Shown: one piece after another, positions 26,350 through 34,639 of the stretch
How the letters are laid out: the number at the start of each line of letters is the position of its first letter
Numbering within the stretch: position 1 is the first letter of the stretch
DNA from: a virus
Strand: one strand, 5' to 3'
Virus record (IMG/VR): IMGVR_UViG_3300009508_000011
Span: 124,001 to 188,000 of that record
Length of the DNA stretch: 64,000 nucleotides
Made by a program: the position numbers and the translations under genes
The notes under the pieces: generated by a model
The model's input: only the letters and a program-made list of their open reading frames with translations
What the model was told of the DNA's origin: nothing
Database searches by the model: none

Positions 26350-28296
26350 ATGAGCGGTTTAAAAGATTCGTCATGGCTACGACAAGCATTCATACTTCCG
26401 AGTACTGAAAAGGCTATCACTGCCAAAGATAATTTTAATCGTAGTTACAGTGCAGCTTTTAATAAGTTTACAGATACTACCCCTGGTGGTAACTTTACGA
26501 TTAACAATCCGCCACAAGCATGTCGGAATGCCGATATTAAAAACATAGCACTCAGAGACTATCTGGGTAGACAGAACATCAAGGCATCCAACTGTAAAGG
26601 TATGGGGCGTTTCTATAGTGAAGCGTATGATGATAATTCTGTAAAGGTTCACCTTAGTTTTGGTGTTCCTGAATTCAACAGTATAACTAGATTCTTTTCT
26701 AACTTCTACGACCCTGAGATGGGTTCTATGGCTAGAACTGGTGAAACAGCAGGGCTTAGTTATTCATTAGGTAAAGCCTTGGGTTGGTTAGTATCAGCAC
26801 CGTTGATTCCTTTCGTACTTGCCGGTTCTTTAATTAGATACTTAAGTGGTAAGCCTAATAGTAAATTCTATTATGTCAAGCCTACCATGGGTCCTTATTG
26901 GAACGCCGTAAACTTAATGGCTAATAAGTTAGCTGTTAATATTGGTATACAGCCTGGTGTATTTGGTAGTAGTACTACTGAAGAGATTGTTGCCGGTATG
27001 GGACAAACAGCTGGTAAAGCTAAACGTGCCGATTATTCCAGTGATACCCCAGGTGCTAGTTGGGATGACTATACTAAAATACTACCAGATGTCTTCAGAC
27101 GTGAGGGTGGTATAGACGTATACGCTATGGCTACTAGGGCACAACGCATTTACGATGCGCAATTAAACGCACAGATAAAAGCCATTGAGGGAGCTGCTAC
27201 TGAAGCAGACCTTGAAGCTAAACTTGCTGCTATTGCTGGTGGTAACTTCGATAAGAATGTTAACAACAAAAATATTCGTGACTACACAGAGAACTATCGT
27301 AAGTCTAGTCTTGCTAAAGTTAAGGATGCCGAAGCTAGAGAGAAAGCAGCGGCTGGTGGTGAAGAAGTACTTAAGTCTGACGACTCAAGCTTTACTGACT
27401 ACCTACAGGCTGAGCTACGAGATGGTTCTAATTGGGTAGCCTTTCGTTTAGATGAAGTTGGTAGCATTGGTGAGAGTTTCAATAACTCTACTAAAGAACC
27501 AGGCATCGCATCTACTATCAATGGTATTTCTAGTAATGCTAGGGATATGAAAACAAACGCTATGAACTTTAATCTAGGTGATGGTGTTGTTGGTGAAACT
27601 ATTGGTGCGTTTAAAGATGCTATCGTTAGCTTTGCTCAGGGTGCTCTAGATGGTGTAGGTCTAAGTGGTGTTGCTGTTTTAGGTGGTGGTGCTATGGCAG
27701 ATATTCAGAATGTGTGGGATAGTTCTTCAGCTAGTCTTCCGTCTGAATCCTTTACCATTCAGTTAAGAAGTCCTTATGGTAACAAGGTAAGTCTTTTCCA
27801 GAATCTTTACATTCCATTGTCAATGATTCTTGCTGGCGCTTTACCTCTATCTACAGGACCTAGTTCTTATACCTCACCGTTTATGTGTCAATGTTTCGTT
27901 CCGGGACGTATGCAAACTCGCTGTGGTATGATTACAGACTTGAGTATTACTCGTGGTACTTCAAATGCTGGATGGAGTGTTGATGGGTTACCTACTGGTA
28001 TTGATATAACATTTACCGTTACTGACATGTCCTCTATTTTACATGTTCCTCTAGATGAGCGAGCTGGTATTCTAGATGACGACAATGCCTTTAATGATTA
28101 CATGGCTATATTAAGTGCCTTAGGAGTAGCTGAACAATTCTACCCTACTGCTAAACTTAAGCGGGCGTGGGCTACTAAAGTACGAAGCTTCGAGAGTATG
28201 TTCTCGTATGGTAGAACTGCTCAGTGGGCTGCTGGTACAATGCCTGGTAAATTATTATCAGCATTCTACCGTGGTGGTGCTAGTATTAGTAACTAA
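26350..28296 (+). CDS. Baseplate/tail virion protein, 648 aa
   Basis: The start has a GGGAG site. A hydrophobic stretch near residues 150-170 (GWLVSAPLIPFVLAGSLIRYL) lies in the N-terminal half, and residues 280-420 are helical. The C-terminal 180 residues are beta-rich (FTIQLRSPYGNKVSLFQN...MITDLSITRGTSNAGWSVDGLPTGIDITFTVTDMS). The last part resembles tail-hub/baseplate proteins that lie after the tape measure in contractile phages. With the order tape measure then this gene, a baseplate hub or tail-tip protein is likely, but I cannot give an exact family. Confidence 0.65.
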   Translation: MSGLKDSSWLRQAFILPSTEKAITAKDNFNRSYSAAFNKFTDTTPGGNFTINNPPQACRNADIKNIALRDYLGRQNIKASNCKGMGRFYSEAYDDNSVKVHLSFGVPEFNSITRFFSNFYDPEMGSMARTGETAGLSYSLGKALGWLVSAPLIPFVLAGSLIRYLSGKPNSKFYYVKPTMGPYWNAVNLMANKLAVNIGIQPGVFGSSTTEEIVAGMGQTAGKAKRADYSSDTPGASWDDYTKILPDVFRREGGIDVYAMATRAQRIYDAQLNAQIKAIEGAATEADLEAKLAAIAGGNFDKNVNNKNIRDYTENYRKSSLAKVKDAEAREKAAAGGEEVLKSDDSSFTDYLQAELRDGSNWVAFRLDEVGSIGESFNNSTKEPGIASTINGISSNARDMKTNAMNFNLGDGVVGETIGAFKDAIVSFAQGALDGVGLSGVAVLGGGAMADIQNVWDSSSASLPSESFTIQLRSPYGNKVSLFQNLYIPLSMILAGALPLSTGPSSYTSPFMCQCFVPGRMQTRCGMITDLSITRGTSNAGWSVDGLPTGIDITFTVTDMSSILHVPLDERAGILDDDNAFNDYMAILSALGVAEQFYPTAKLKRAWATKVRSFESMFSYGRTAQWAAGTMPGKLLSAFYRGGASISN

Positions 28297-28298
28297 CG

Positions 28299-28328
28299 AA
28301 AAAAAAATATGGAGGGCGCAAGCCCTCC
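28299..28328 (-). terminator. Shared terminator between convergent genes
   Basis: GGAGGGC-GCAA-GCCCTCC (28311-28328). On the minus strand it is followed by ATATTTTTTTTT, a strong terminator for the gene ending at 28341. On the + strand only TATTTATG follows, so termination of the 648-residue gene is weaker. Confidence 0.8.
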
Positions 28329-28340
28329 TATTTATGTCGT

Positions 28341-29474
28341 CTAGACTCTTGGTCGGATATGCTGTGGATAGATAGTATAACTAATCTTCCTATGGCTTCC
28401 AACGATAGCTACGTTTGCAGTATGTGGTTTCCTATAACCTAAAACATACAGTGCTTCATCAGTTGCTCTATAGTAATGCGTTAGGTCATTAACCATTGTA
28501 CCGTTACGGTTAACTTTAAACCAATCAGGGTCTATGTCATCTAGGGCCTGAACTAGAGCATCGTGTGCTGTTCCGATATCTTGATTAAAGCTATCCATGA
28601 AACCCCAAGGATAAACTCTGAGTATATCCGGTACCAACTTAGGATTGAATCTAGTTAGGTATTCGGTAGCTGCCTTGTCCTGATTGTTAGTCTTTAACTT
28701 AGAGGCAACCTTTCTAACAAACCTTACTTGCTTATCGCTTTGGAAGTCTGTTAGTGTAGTCTCCATGAAGTTAGTCGATAACCCTTCAAGGCGAGGACCT
28801 TGTTTATCAAGGATGGAATCGTAAGAGTCATCGGTTAACCACTTAGCCCCACAACGTAAAGCTGCCAAAAGACTTGCATCCTTTGCTGCTCCCCTACCAC
28901 GGTCATCGTCATTACTACCGAACAATACATCAGGAAACAGAGATGACATATTGGATAGTAAACCCTTCATTGACTTATCACACTGCGTAGTGCTCCAGTC
29001 ATATTCTTTTAAAAGGTTTAACTTAACTTTATTGTTGTAATCGTCCAGTGAGAACTCAGGTGCAATATCTTTAAGTCTCTTTTCAAGACCTACTGCTTTA
29101 GATAGTTTATCAATTGCTTTGGTATTACCTTCCAAAGAATCAATGGAACCATCTTCTTTCATTTCGTTAACAACTTCATTAGCTTTGTCAACGTCGTTAG
29201 TTGGTATATTGGCAACAGCATTAAGTGCAGCTGCTCCACCGGGTGAGGAATTGACCTCTGAAGCCGTAGAAGACATACTCTTGCCAGCTTCTGATTTCAT
29301 AGCTTCTTGTTTTTCTGGTGGGGTAACTTCAGGTATTAAGGCATCGAATGTTGCCAACTCCCCTTCAGCATTAACCGCTGCTGCTTCTGCAGCCACTACC
29401 GCCGCAGAATCGCCAACTAATAAATCATCATCGCCCCCATTGATGTAATAGGGTTCTGCAAGTTTACCTGCCAT
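28341..29474 (-). CDS. Unknown virion-type protein, 377 aa
   Basis: GGAG lies before the ATG at 29474. The first 115 residues are low complexity and Ala/Glu/Ser/Asn rich (AAVVAAEAAAVNAEGELATFDALI), resembling a scaffold-like or cleavable leader. The rest is a mixed domain with several Asp/Arg clusters (FGSNDDDRGRGAAKD) and Tyr/Trp near the C-terminus (FNPKLVPDILRVYPWGFMDSF). No motif of known function is seen. The disordered N-terminus would suit a head protein processed by the prohead protease; this is inference. The stop is followed at once by the GACGACATAAA element and a terminator. Confidence 0.65.
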   Translation of the reverse strand: MAGKLAEPYYINGGDDDLLVGDSAAVVAAEAAAVNAEGELATFDALIPEVTPPEKQEAMKSEAGKSMSSTASEVNSSPGGAAALNAVANIPTNDVDKANEVVNEMKEDGSIDSLEGNTKAIDKLSKAVGLEKRLKDIAPEFSLDDYNNKVKLNLLKEYDWSTTQCDKSMKGLLSNMSSLFPDVLFGSNDDDRGRGAAKDASLLAALRCGAKWLTDDSYDSILDKQGPRLEGLSTNFMETTLTDFQSDKQVRFVRKVASKLKTNNQDKAATEYLTRFNPKLVPDILRVYPWGFMDSFNQDIGTAHDALVQALDDIDPDWFKVNRNGTMVNDLTHYYRATDEALYVLGYRKPHTANVAIVGSHRKISYTIYPQHIRPRV

Positions 29475-29513
29475 CTCGGTAGCTCCATTAATTTAGAATC
29501 ATAGAAAAGAGCA

Positions 29514-29550
29514 CAAAAAAAAGAAGAGGGGCTGCCAAGCACCCTCTTCT
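29514..29550 (-). terminator. Rho-independent terminator after the duplicated-domain gene
   Basis: On the minus strand AGAAGAGGG, an 11-base loop (TGCTTGGCAGC), CCCTCTTCT, then TTTTTTTT. It lies about 70 bases beyond the stop at 29619. Confidence 0.85.
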
Positions 29551-29569
29551 CTTATATTCAAATGGAATA

Positions 29570-29606
29570 AATATAATACTATACTCTATAGATTCAGTAT
29601 TATATT
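29570..29606. repeat. Perfect 11-bp inverted repeat
   Basis: AATATAATACT (29570-29580) and AGTATTATATT (29596-29606) with a 15-base spacer containing CTATAG. It lies between the stop at 29619 and the terminator at 29550. It could be a transcript 3'-end hairpin or a binding site for a dimeric regulator. Confidence 0.6.
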
Positions 29607-29618
29607 CACTTCGCCCAA

Positions 29619-30383
29619 CTAAGACTTTACGATTGGCTGTCGTAATTTCTCAAAACGTTCAAGTCGTTGTTGTTCAACTTCTTTATAACGGCGTTGGAAA
29701 CACACTCGATTGCACACATTTCTTATTTTGATTCTGTGACTAGATTCTTCGCCATCGCGAAAACAGATTACCTTTAGTGACATTTCATGTACACCTAGGA
29801 ACCTTAATCCACGTAAGAACATTTTCCAAGTCATGGTCTCTGTATGTAGTTCTTTCTCCACTCGGGATTTAACGGCACTTCGCTCACCGCCTCTGTCTGG
29901 TAAACCCAGCTCAGGTGCTTTGAGGAATGTATCCATTAACATTAACCACTTTTCAGGACCTATCTCTAAATCAAGACGTATGTTATTAAATATTTCTGCA
30001 AGTAGGAATCCAGCATCTTTGTTACGTACGATGTTATCGCAGACGTGGATACTTACCTGATTGAAACGTTGTAGTTCAATTTCAAAAGCGACTCGTTCCA
30101 TTCCAAGAACCATAAAGGTTTTACAGAAAACTTTCCAAGCTATTTCATCTTTAGAAAATTCCTTTGTTATATTTCCTTTAAGGGTGGAGCGTGAACTTCC
30201 AGTGTGGACTTCTTCCTGTAGCTCTTTGTCTAGATACTTGTTAACTCTTCTTTCCCATTCCATCGGTGTAACTTCTAGGTTACTTAGGATAGTTCTGAAA
30301 AGTCCAGCTAATGCATCTTTGACACGTCCTCTACCATAGTCGTCTAACTTAAGCAATTGAACCATGCGATTTCTTCCGCGCAT
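29619..30383 (-). CDS. Unknown protein with internal duplication, 254 aa
   Basis: GAGG precedes the ATG. The protein has two related domains of about 90 residues. Domain 1 (about 24-110): ALAGLFRTILSNLEVTPMEWERRVNKYL ... AWKVFCKTFMVLGMERVAFEIEL. Domain 2 (about 125-215): LAEIFNNIRLDLEIGPEKWLMLMDTFL ... TWKMFLRGLRFLGVHEMSLKVIC. Conserved positions include Leu-Glu-(V/I)-x-Pro-x-x-Trp, then Trp-Lys-x-Phe and Leu-Gly. A basic C-terminal tail follows. The domain resembles small all-helical phage proteins, but I cannot name it. The gene lies downstream of 30403-30882 in one operon. Confidence 0.7.
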   Translation of the reverse strand: MRGRNRMVQLLKLDDYGRGRVKDALAGLFRTILSNLEVTPMEWERRVNKYLDKELQEEVHTGSSRSTLKGNITKEFSKDEIAWKVFCKTFMVLGMERVAFEIELQRFNQVSIHVCDNIVRNKDAGFLLAEIFNNIRLDLEIGPEKWLMLMDTFLKAPELGLPDRGGERSAVKSRVEKELHTETMTWKMFLRGLRFLGVHEMSLKVICFRDGEESSHRIKIRNVCNRVCFQRRYKEVEQQRLERFEKLRQPIVKS

Positions 30384-30402
30384 GATGACAATCCTCTGTG
30401 GT

Positions 30403-30882
30403 TTAAGTTATACTGTTGACTAGCATTCTAAATTCGATAGCCTCGGTTATGTAGGGTTTAAGCGTTCGCCTGTAATAGCTACACCTTACTTCGTCCGTAT
30501 CTTGTAATCTCTCAAGTGTATCTGAAATCTCACCTAATACTTTTTGAAGTTCCCCATCGGCGTTCTTAATAGAATACGGATATCCGTCGCTTGTAGTTAG
30601 ATATTTTGTTAACGATATTTCTCCTTTTTCTCTGCTGATAAATTTAATCTTAGGTAGGTTCTCTCTTTTCCCCATAGCGCTACTTACGGAATAGAGTGAC
30701 TCTACCAGCTTTTCCACGGTACCACATCTTGACATAATGGAAAGTCTATCCAGAGCCTTGGATGTTAGTTCGATACCAACATACACGGGTAGGACTTTCT
30801 GGTTATGCAGTCTGTATTCCCAGTCTACTTTGTCAGAGTTAAAATGTGATAGTCTCCTTTTAAGTAACCATCTTTTAAACAT
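30403..30882 (-). CDS. Unknown protein, 159 aa
   Basis: The start ATG at 30882 follows AGGAAAACAAACAA. The N-terminus is basic (MFKRWLLKRRLSHF) and could bind membrane or nucleic acid. The rest is mixed, with a C-terminal helical half. It is the first gene after the class II motif at 30910-30933, 28 bases upstream, and is followed 19 bases later by the duplicated-domain gene. No domain is recognised. Confidence 0.65.
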   Translation of the reverse strand: MFKRWLLKRRLSHFNSDKVDWEYRLHNQKVLPVYVGIELTSKALDRLSIMSRCGTVEKLVESLYSVSSAMGKRENLPKIKFISREKGEISLTKYLTTSDGYPYSIKNADGELQKVLGEISDTLERLQDTDEVRCSYYRRTLKPYITEAIEFRMLVNSIT

Positions 30883-30909
30883 TTGTTTGTTTTCCTATGA
30901 TACTATAGC

Positions 30910-30933
30910 ACCTGAATGATATATGTGTGAGAT
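30910..30933 (-). promoter_or_regulatory. Class II promoter-like motif, copy 2
   Basis: Read on the + strand: CACCTGAATGATATATGTG then TGAGA. It is ungapped-alignable with the copies near 7099 and 50953. It lies between divergent genes (start 30882 on minus, start 30952 on plus), so it could serve either. The other two copies precede minus-strand genes. Confidence 0.5.
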
Positions 30934-30951
30934 TTATTAACCGGAGTTCCC

Positions 30952-31401
30952 ATGACACACGAAGAACTATTGAAGCTTGTCCAACAGGGTGAGCTGTCTG
31001 AAGATTTAATACTTCAGATAACCCAAGAAACAAGACGTAGTATGTTAGTCAATACTTTACAGGATGGTATTCCTGGTGGTAAAGACATGTACCGCGTTAT
31101 GAAGCTATTGGAAGACATGGATGGCACAGCACTCAACATGAAGAAAATTGAGAGTGATGATGCTAACCAAGATGCTGACCGTAAGGCTGCTGTTATCATT
31201 GCTTCTATGAATAAACAACTAGGTGGTACTAACCCATTCGAAGTAGACCCCAATGAACAGGGTAGACGGGAAATAGATATTACCCCACCAGCTGACGAGA
31301 TTCCATTAATAGAACCTAAGTGTGAAGAAGATGCCATTGGTGTATCTAACTTAACCTACGATGAGTTTGTTACCGAGAATCCTCAAGTAGACGAAGACTA
31401 G
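30952..31401 (+). CDS. Unknown acidic protein, 149 aa
   Basis: The start ATG follows an ACCGGAG site. The N-terminal half is helical (EELLKLVQQGELSEDLILQITQETRRSMLVNTLQ), and the C-terminal half is Pro/Asp/Glu rich and probably disordered. Its size and helical N-terminus would suit several small phage proteins, but nothing specific is visible. It converges on the next minus-strand gene so tightly that the two stop codons share the four bases CTAG (31398-31401). Confidence 0.65.
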   Translation: MTHEELLKLVQQGELSEDLILQITQETRRSMLVNTLQDGIPGGKDMYRVMKLLEDMDGTALNMKKIESDDANQDADRKAAVIIASMNKQLGGTNPFEVDPNEQGRREIDITPPADEIPLIEPKCEEDAIGVSNLTYDEFVTENPQVDED

Positions 31402-32090
31402 ATTATTATCGAGACTTCCTGTGGTGTAATCCACTCGACGCCAAGAAACTCTACTAGTGCTCCGGAAACTTCTAAAGTTGGGTCCATCTCAATGTCTTCA
31501 TCTAATGGTTTCTTAAGAAGCCTTGGTGCTATACATATTACAGATGGAATTGGGGTGTCGAGTAATGCTTCACTGTGTATACTAAACCACTCGTCGAAGT
31601 TATATATACTAAAGCTACACCAGCTACCACGTATTGCCTTAGGGGTTAATTCCTCTGGGGCAATATTAATTATTCCGACTTCTAAATCCTTACCGATATA
31701 TTCACGAATAACTTCTTTAAGTTGTTCGCCTTCAACCATTCCAAGTTTATATGGCCAGATGTTAATGTCAACAGCTACAGTACCAGCCATGGGGTGACTC
31801 TCTGAACCATCTCTAAGGATAGTTATATCAGCTATTAACCTAGACATGTAACCAGACATAACTGAGTTAGTGTGTACATCACCATCTCTACCGCGATACC
31901 AGTAATGCGTATTGAATAGTTCCCTATCGAAATCTGGTATCCACTGTTCGTAGAAATCACCATCTCTAGTCTTCCAACCATTCTCCAATACTACACTTGG
32001 ATATTCAATATCCATCTTAGCCAAGGTTGCTAATCGGGTATCCAGTAAGACGTCCAGACTAACTAGTAGCCTTTGTTCTTGACGCTTCAT
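31398..32090 (-). CDS. Unknown protein, 230 aa
   Basis: The ATG at 32090 lies within the last 32 bases of the upstream gene and has GAGG nine bases before it, so the pair is translationally coupled. The protein contains many aromatic residues and beta segments (ENGWKTRDGDFYEQWIPDFDRELFNTHYWYRGRDGD, then GTVAVDINIWPYKLGMVEG). It ends with a hydrophobic stretch (EFLGVEWITPQEVSIII). No domain is recognised; its style is that of structural or baseplate-assembly proteins. Confidence 0.7.
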   Translation of the reverse strand: MKRQEQRLLVSLDVLLDTRLATLAKMDIEYPSVVLENGWKTRDGDFYEQWIPDFDRELFNTHYWYRGRDGDVHTNSVMSGYMSRLIADITILRDGSESHPMAGTVAVDINIWPYKLGMVEGEQLKEVIREYIGKDLEVGIINIAPEELTPKAIRGSWCSFSIYNFDEWFSIHSEALLDTPIPSVICIAPRLLKKPLDEDIEMDPTLEVSGALVEFLGVEWITPQEVSIII

Positions 32091-32568
32091 CTAAATCAAC
32101 CTCATCAAAATCAATTGAAAACAGTGCCATTATCGTAATGGCCCATCTGTGTTTACATAACACATCTTTGACCTGCGTAGGTTCTTTACAGATTCTAGAC
32201 CCTAAGTCTTCATCACCGTATAGTTCAGTGATGTCACCTATAAATATACTGTTAGAGTAAGACTCACGTACTGAATCTAGAACATACTCTGTGCCACTAG
32301 CTAAAGATATACGACGATAGGTATTCATAAACCAATCGATAATCTTCTGGTCGCGGTTACGGGCATGTTCCCATGTTTCAACTATACTGTCTTCGGTCAT
32401 TAGTATATTAGGTACACTACTACTAATGATATCAGTGATGAAGTCCTGCACCACCTTATCTGCGGTTACTAGGGAATCTATTGCGATGTTTTCCACCGTA
32501 GCAGTAGCACTAAGTATATGTGCCGCTAGTTCAAACTTTTCCAAACTGACTGTTGACTTGTTAGTCAT
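32059..32568 (-). CDS. Unknown helical protein, 169 aa
   Basis: GGGTGA lies before the ATG. The sequence is predominantly helical, with acidic patches (DEVDLDEASRTKATS at the end). No motif of known function is seen. The 3' end overlaps the next gene by 32 bases, and the gene lies 11 bases after the stop of 32580-33251, so it belongs to one operon of unknown genes. Confidence 0.65.
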   Translation of the reverse strand: MTNKSTVSLEKFELAAHILSATATVENIAIDSLVTADKVVQDFITDIISSSVPNILMTEDSIVETWEHARNRDQKIIDWFMNTYRRISLASGTEYVLDSVRESYSNSIFIGDITELYGDEDLGSRICKEPTQVKDVLCKHRWAITIMALFSIDFDEVDLDEASRTKATS

Positions 32569-32579
32569 TGTAATTCACC

Positions 32580-33251
32580 CTATAAATTAATAGGCGATAT
32601 CATCATGCCTCTGAAGAATGCAGATAGGCTCTCGGTTGATTTAACTTTACCGCCTGCCTTAGATACCTGCTCTAAAGAGAAACCGCCTGTTTCATGTGCT
32701 GCTTTATTCATTGCAATGTATGCTGCATCGTTACCGCCACGTACCTTCAATAGTTCTTCGATTGTACTATCTAAGCCCAACGCATATAACACTTGCATTT
32801 CAGGATTAGATAACGAAGAACCTTTGGACTTACCAGTAGGTTGACCAGTTAAGTCATCTCGTGAATCATTATCTGCTGGTACAGACATCTTCTTAACTAG
32901 ATGTTGCGCCTGACGACGGAATGGTAACGAAAGGATTAGGTACTTATGTGGCGTGGTGTACTGCTGACCAGTAGCTGGGTCTTTAAGGCTCAACTGTTGG
33001 AAGAACTCGTACCCCAACTCTTTACCAATTTTGACATTTCTAGATACGCTTAATTTACTAGCTGCTAGATTAGGTGCCTTGATTTGAAGTGTGGTAACTC
33101 CATCCTTTAAGTCTTTCATGAATGTAGCGAATTGTTTATCGCTCATTGACTCTAGACGAGATTTTAATTTTTCGCTGTTGCCCGACTTAGGACTTATCTT
33201 CTCGATATACGACACAGCCATTTCTGTCGCTAACTTACGTGCTTTAGACAT
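32580..33251 (-). CDS. Unknown protein, 223 aa
   Basis: The frame opens at a TTG, but the ATG at 33251 (MSKARKLATEMA) has the GGAG site and is used. The protein is basic at the N-terminus. It has helical and mixed segments, a central FRRQAQHLVKKM and a Gly/Ser-rich linker (GQPTGKSKGSSLSN). The first 60 residues suggest helical coiling (KLKSRLESMSDKQFATFMKDL). No domain is recognised. It is first in the operon 33251 to 31398. Confidence 0.65.
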   Translation of the reverse strand: MSKARKLATEMAVSYIEKISPKSGNSEKLKSRLESMSDKQFATFMKDLKDGVTTLQIKAPNLAASKLSVSRNVKIGKELGYEFFQQLSLKDPATGQQYTTPHKYLILSLPFRRQAQHLVKKMSVPADNDSRDDLTGQPTGKSKGSSLSNPEMQVLYALGLDSTIEELLKVRGGNDAAYIAMNKAAHETGGFSLEQVSKAGGKVKSTESLSAFFRGMMISPINL

Positions 33252-33289
33252 TATAGTCTCCAATAACTATTCGGACTCAAATGATTTGG

Positions 33290-33790
33290 CTAAGCTGCTT
33301 GTGGAAACTCTTCATTAAGTAAAGGTATTAACTTACCCCATCCGAGTTCCTTAACCTTATCAGACATTCTTCTATTTTCATAACTTCTAATAGGTATAAC
33401 TTCCTCGACCGACATGTCTTTGTCCAATCTTACTACAATGCAACGTTTTGATTTCTTGATGGCGTAGTCTATAGCATGTTTAGTGCCTTTACTCTTACCG
33501 TCCCAGAAAGCAATTACCATATCCCCAGCATTTATCATTTCAATGTTGCGGAGTATACCTGCTCTCTTACCAAATTTGTCCCAGTCGGCATCGAATCTTT
33601 CTCGCTTTATACCACGCATTATGGCGTAACGTAACGCAAGTCTATCAATACCTCTAGCGCCACCCTCTAACAGTCTTATATTTCTACCAGTTCTTTTAAC
33701 TTTAAGTAAATCATCTAAGGAGTTGGCAAAGGTATTGAACTCGGTAAATTCTCTAGAGCCTGAGATTACTATATTGAATGTATTATCCAT
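33290..33790 (-). CDS. YspA/SLOG-family (DUF2493-like) protein
   Basis: The 166-residue protein has the pattern of small YspA-like SLOG (Rossmann-type) proteins: IVISGSREF (about 7-15), a Gly-rich loop LEGGARGIDRLALRYA (about 41-56), DADWDKFGKRAGILRNIEMI (about 67-86) and MVIAFWDGKSKGTKHAID (about 91-108). SLOG proteins bind nucleotides or nucleotide-derived ligands, and many SLOG families sense signals in phage-bacteria conflict. The substrate here is unknown. The ribosome site is weak (AGGC). Family membership is fairly sure; the role in the phage is not. Confidence 0.75.
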   Translation of the reverse strand: MDNTFNIVISGSREFTEFNTFANSLDDLLKVKRTGRNIRLLEGGARGIDRLALRYAIMRGIKRERFDADWDKFGKRAGILRNIEMINAGDMVIAFWDGKSKGTKHAIDYAIKKSKRCIVVRLDKDMSVEEVIPIRSYENRRMSDKVKELGWGKLIPLLNEEFPQAA

Positions 33791-33805
33791 GGCTGTGTAG
33801 CCTAG

Positions 33806-34183
33806 TTACTTTTCTGGGTTATGTCCCCACAGTAACAACGAAGTGTGTTTTCTAGTTTTATTACCCTTGTCGTCGTATAGTGGACCTTTATTACCAATCA
33901 TTCTGGAGTTGAAGCTAACTTGTCGTTTAGCCCACTCCCACATTTTATCCGTCCACTCATTACGCTTAGTGCGTTTCATTTTAATAATCCACTCTGCGGA
34001 CTCTTGACCAGACTTGATACCTTTGTCCTTAGCTTCTTCTTTACTAAGACCAGCTTCCTTGCCCTCATCAGTTTTCAAGAAAGCTTCTAGTTCCGAGGCA
34101 GACATATTAACTAATTCTTTCCACTTAGTATAAAGTTTGTCCTTGGCTTCATTATCCAATTTTTTCTTTATATTAGAACGCAT
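33806..34183 (-). CDS. Unknown conserved-type phage protein, 125 aa
   Basis: The start is the ATG at 34183 (MRSNIKKKLDNEA), seven bases after CCGGAG; the upstream part of the frame overlaps the previous gene. The protein is basic and helical. The C-terminal half has Trp-rich KMWEWAKRQVSFNSRMIGNKGPLYDDKGNKTRKHTSLLLWGHNPEK. I recall this motif type from other large viruses and phages as an uncharacterised domain. No function is assigned. Confidence 0.65.
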   Translation of the reverse strand: MRSNIKKKLDNEAKDKLYTKWKELVNMSASELEAFLKTDEGKEAGLSKEEAKDKGIKSGQESAEWIIKMKRTKRNEWTDKMWEWAKRQVSFNSRMIGNKGPLYDDKGNKTRKHTSLLLWGHNPEK

Positions 34184-34199
34184 AACGAAACTCCGGATT

Positions 34200-34496
34200 T
34201 TAATGTAGGTTTGCATCCAAGAAAGGTATTACCTTATTTCTTAGGTTCATAGACCAATATTCGATATTATCGTTATCGTCCAATAGAATACGAATTTCCA
34301 TAGTGTCTATCTGCAATTCTGACAGACTGGCACGTAGGGTACGATTTAACTGCTTACGAAAATCATCAATGGTAGCACAGTTTCTACCTAGGTTACTAAT
34401 AGTGTTTCCAAACATGGTGGTCAACTTAGGGGAGACTGAGTTAAGCGTACCCAGTAGACGTTGACTAAACTCCACGGCCGGTGTTATTTCGGACAT
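34200..34496 (-). CDS. Unknown small protein, 98 aa
   Basis: The start ATG has an AAGGAA site and lies 51 bases downstream of a class I promoter-like TACAG box (34551-34547). The protein is helical (FSQRLLGTLNSVSPKLTTMFGNTISN, then FRKQLNRTLRASLSELQID), with a short beta C-terminus. It is the first gene of a minus-strand unit that continues through 34183 and perhaps 33790. No domain is recognised. Confidence 0.65.
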   Translation of the reverse strand: MSEITPAVEFSQRLLGTLNSVSPKLTTMFGNTISNLGRNCATIDDFRKQLNRTLRASLSELQIDTMEIRILLDDNDNIEYWSMNLRNKVIPFLDANLH

Positions 34497-34546
34497 TGTA
34501 CATTTCCTTACTTAAAAGGGTTTAAGTTTATCCCTATAAAAAATAA

Positions 34547-34575
34547 CTGTACTGTAATTTATGTACGTATTTTTT
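34547..34575 (-). promoter_or_regulatory. Class I promoter-like site for the gene starting at 34496
   Basis: On the minus strand AAAAAATAC (34575-34567), exactly 15 bases, then TACAG (34551-34547). It follows directly after the terminator of the RecA-like gene. Confidence 0.6.
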
Positions 34576-34596
34576 AGCGGTATTATATATTTGGTT

Positions 34597-34623
34597 GAAA
34601 AAATAAAGGAGTCCTGAGACTCC
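34597..34623 (-). terminator. Rho-independent terminator after the RecA-like gene
   Basis: On the minus strand GGAGTC-TCAG-GACTCC followed by TTTATTTTTT, about 17 bases after the stop at 34640. Confidence 0.85.
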
Positions 34624-34639
34624 GATATTCAGTTAACGC

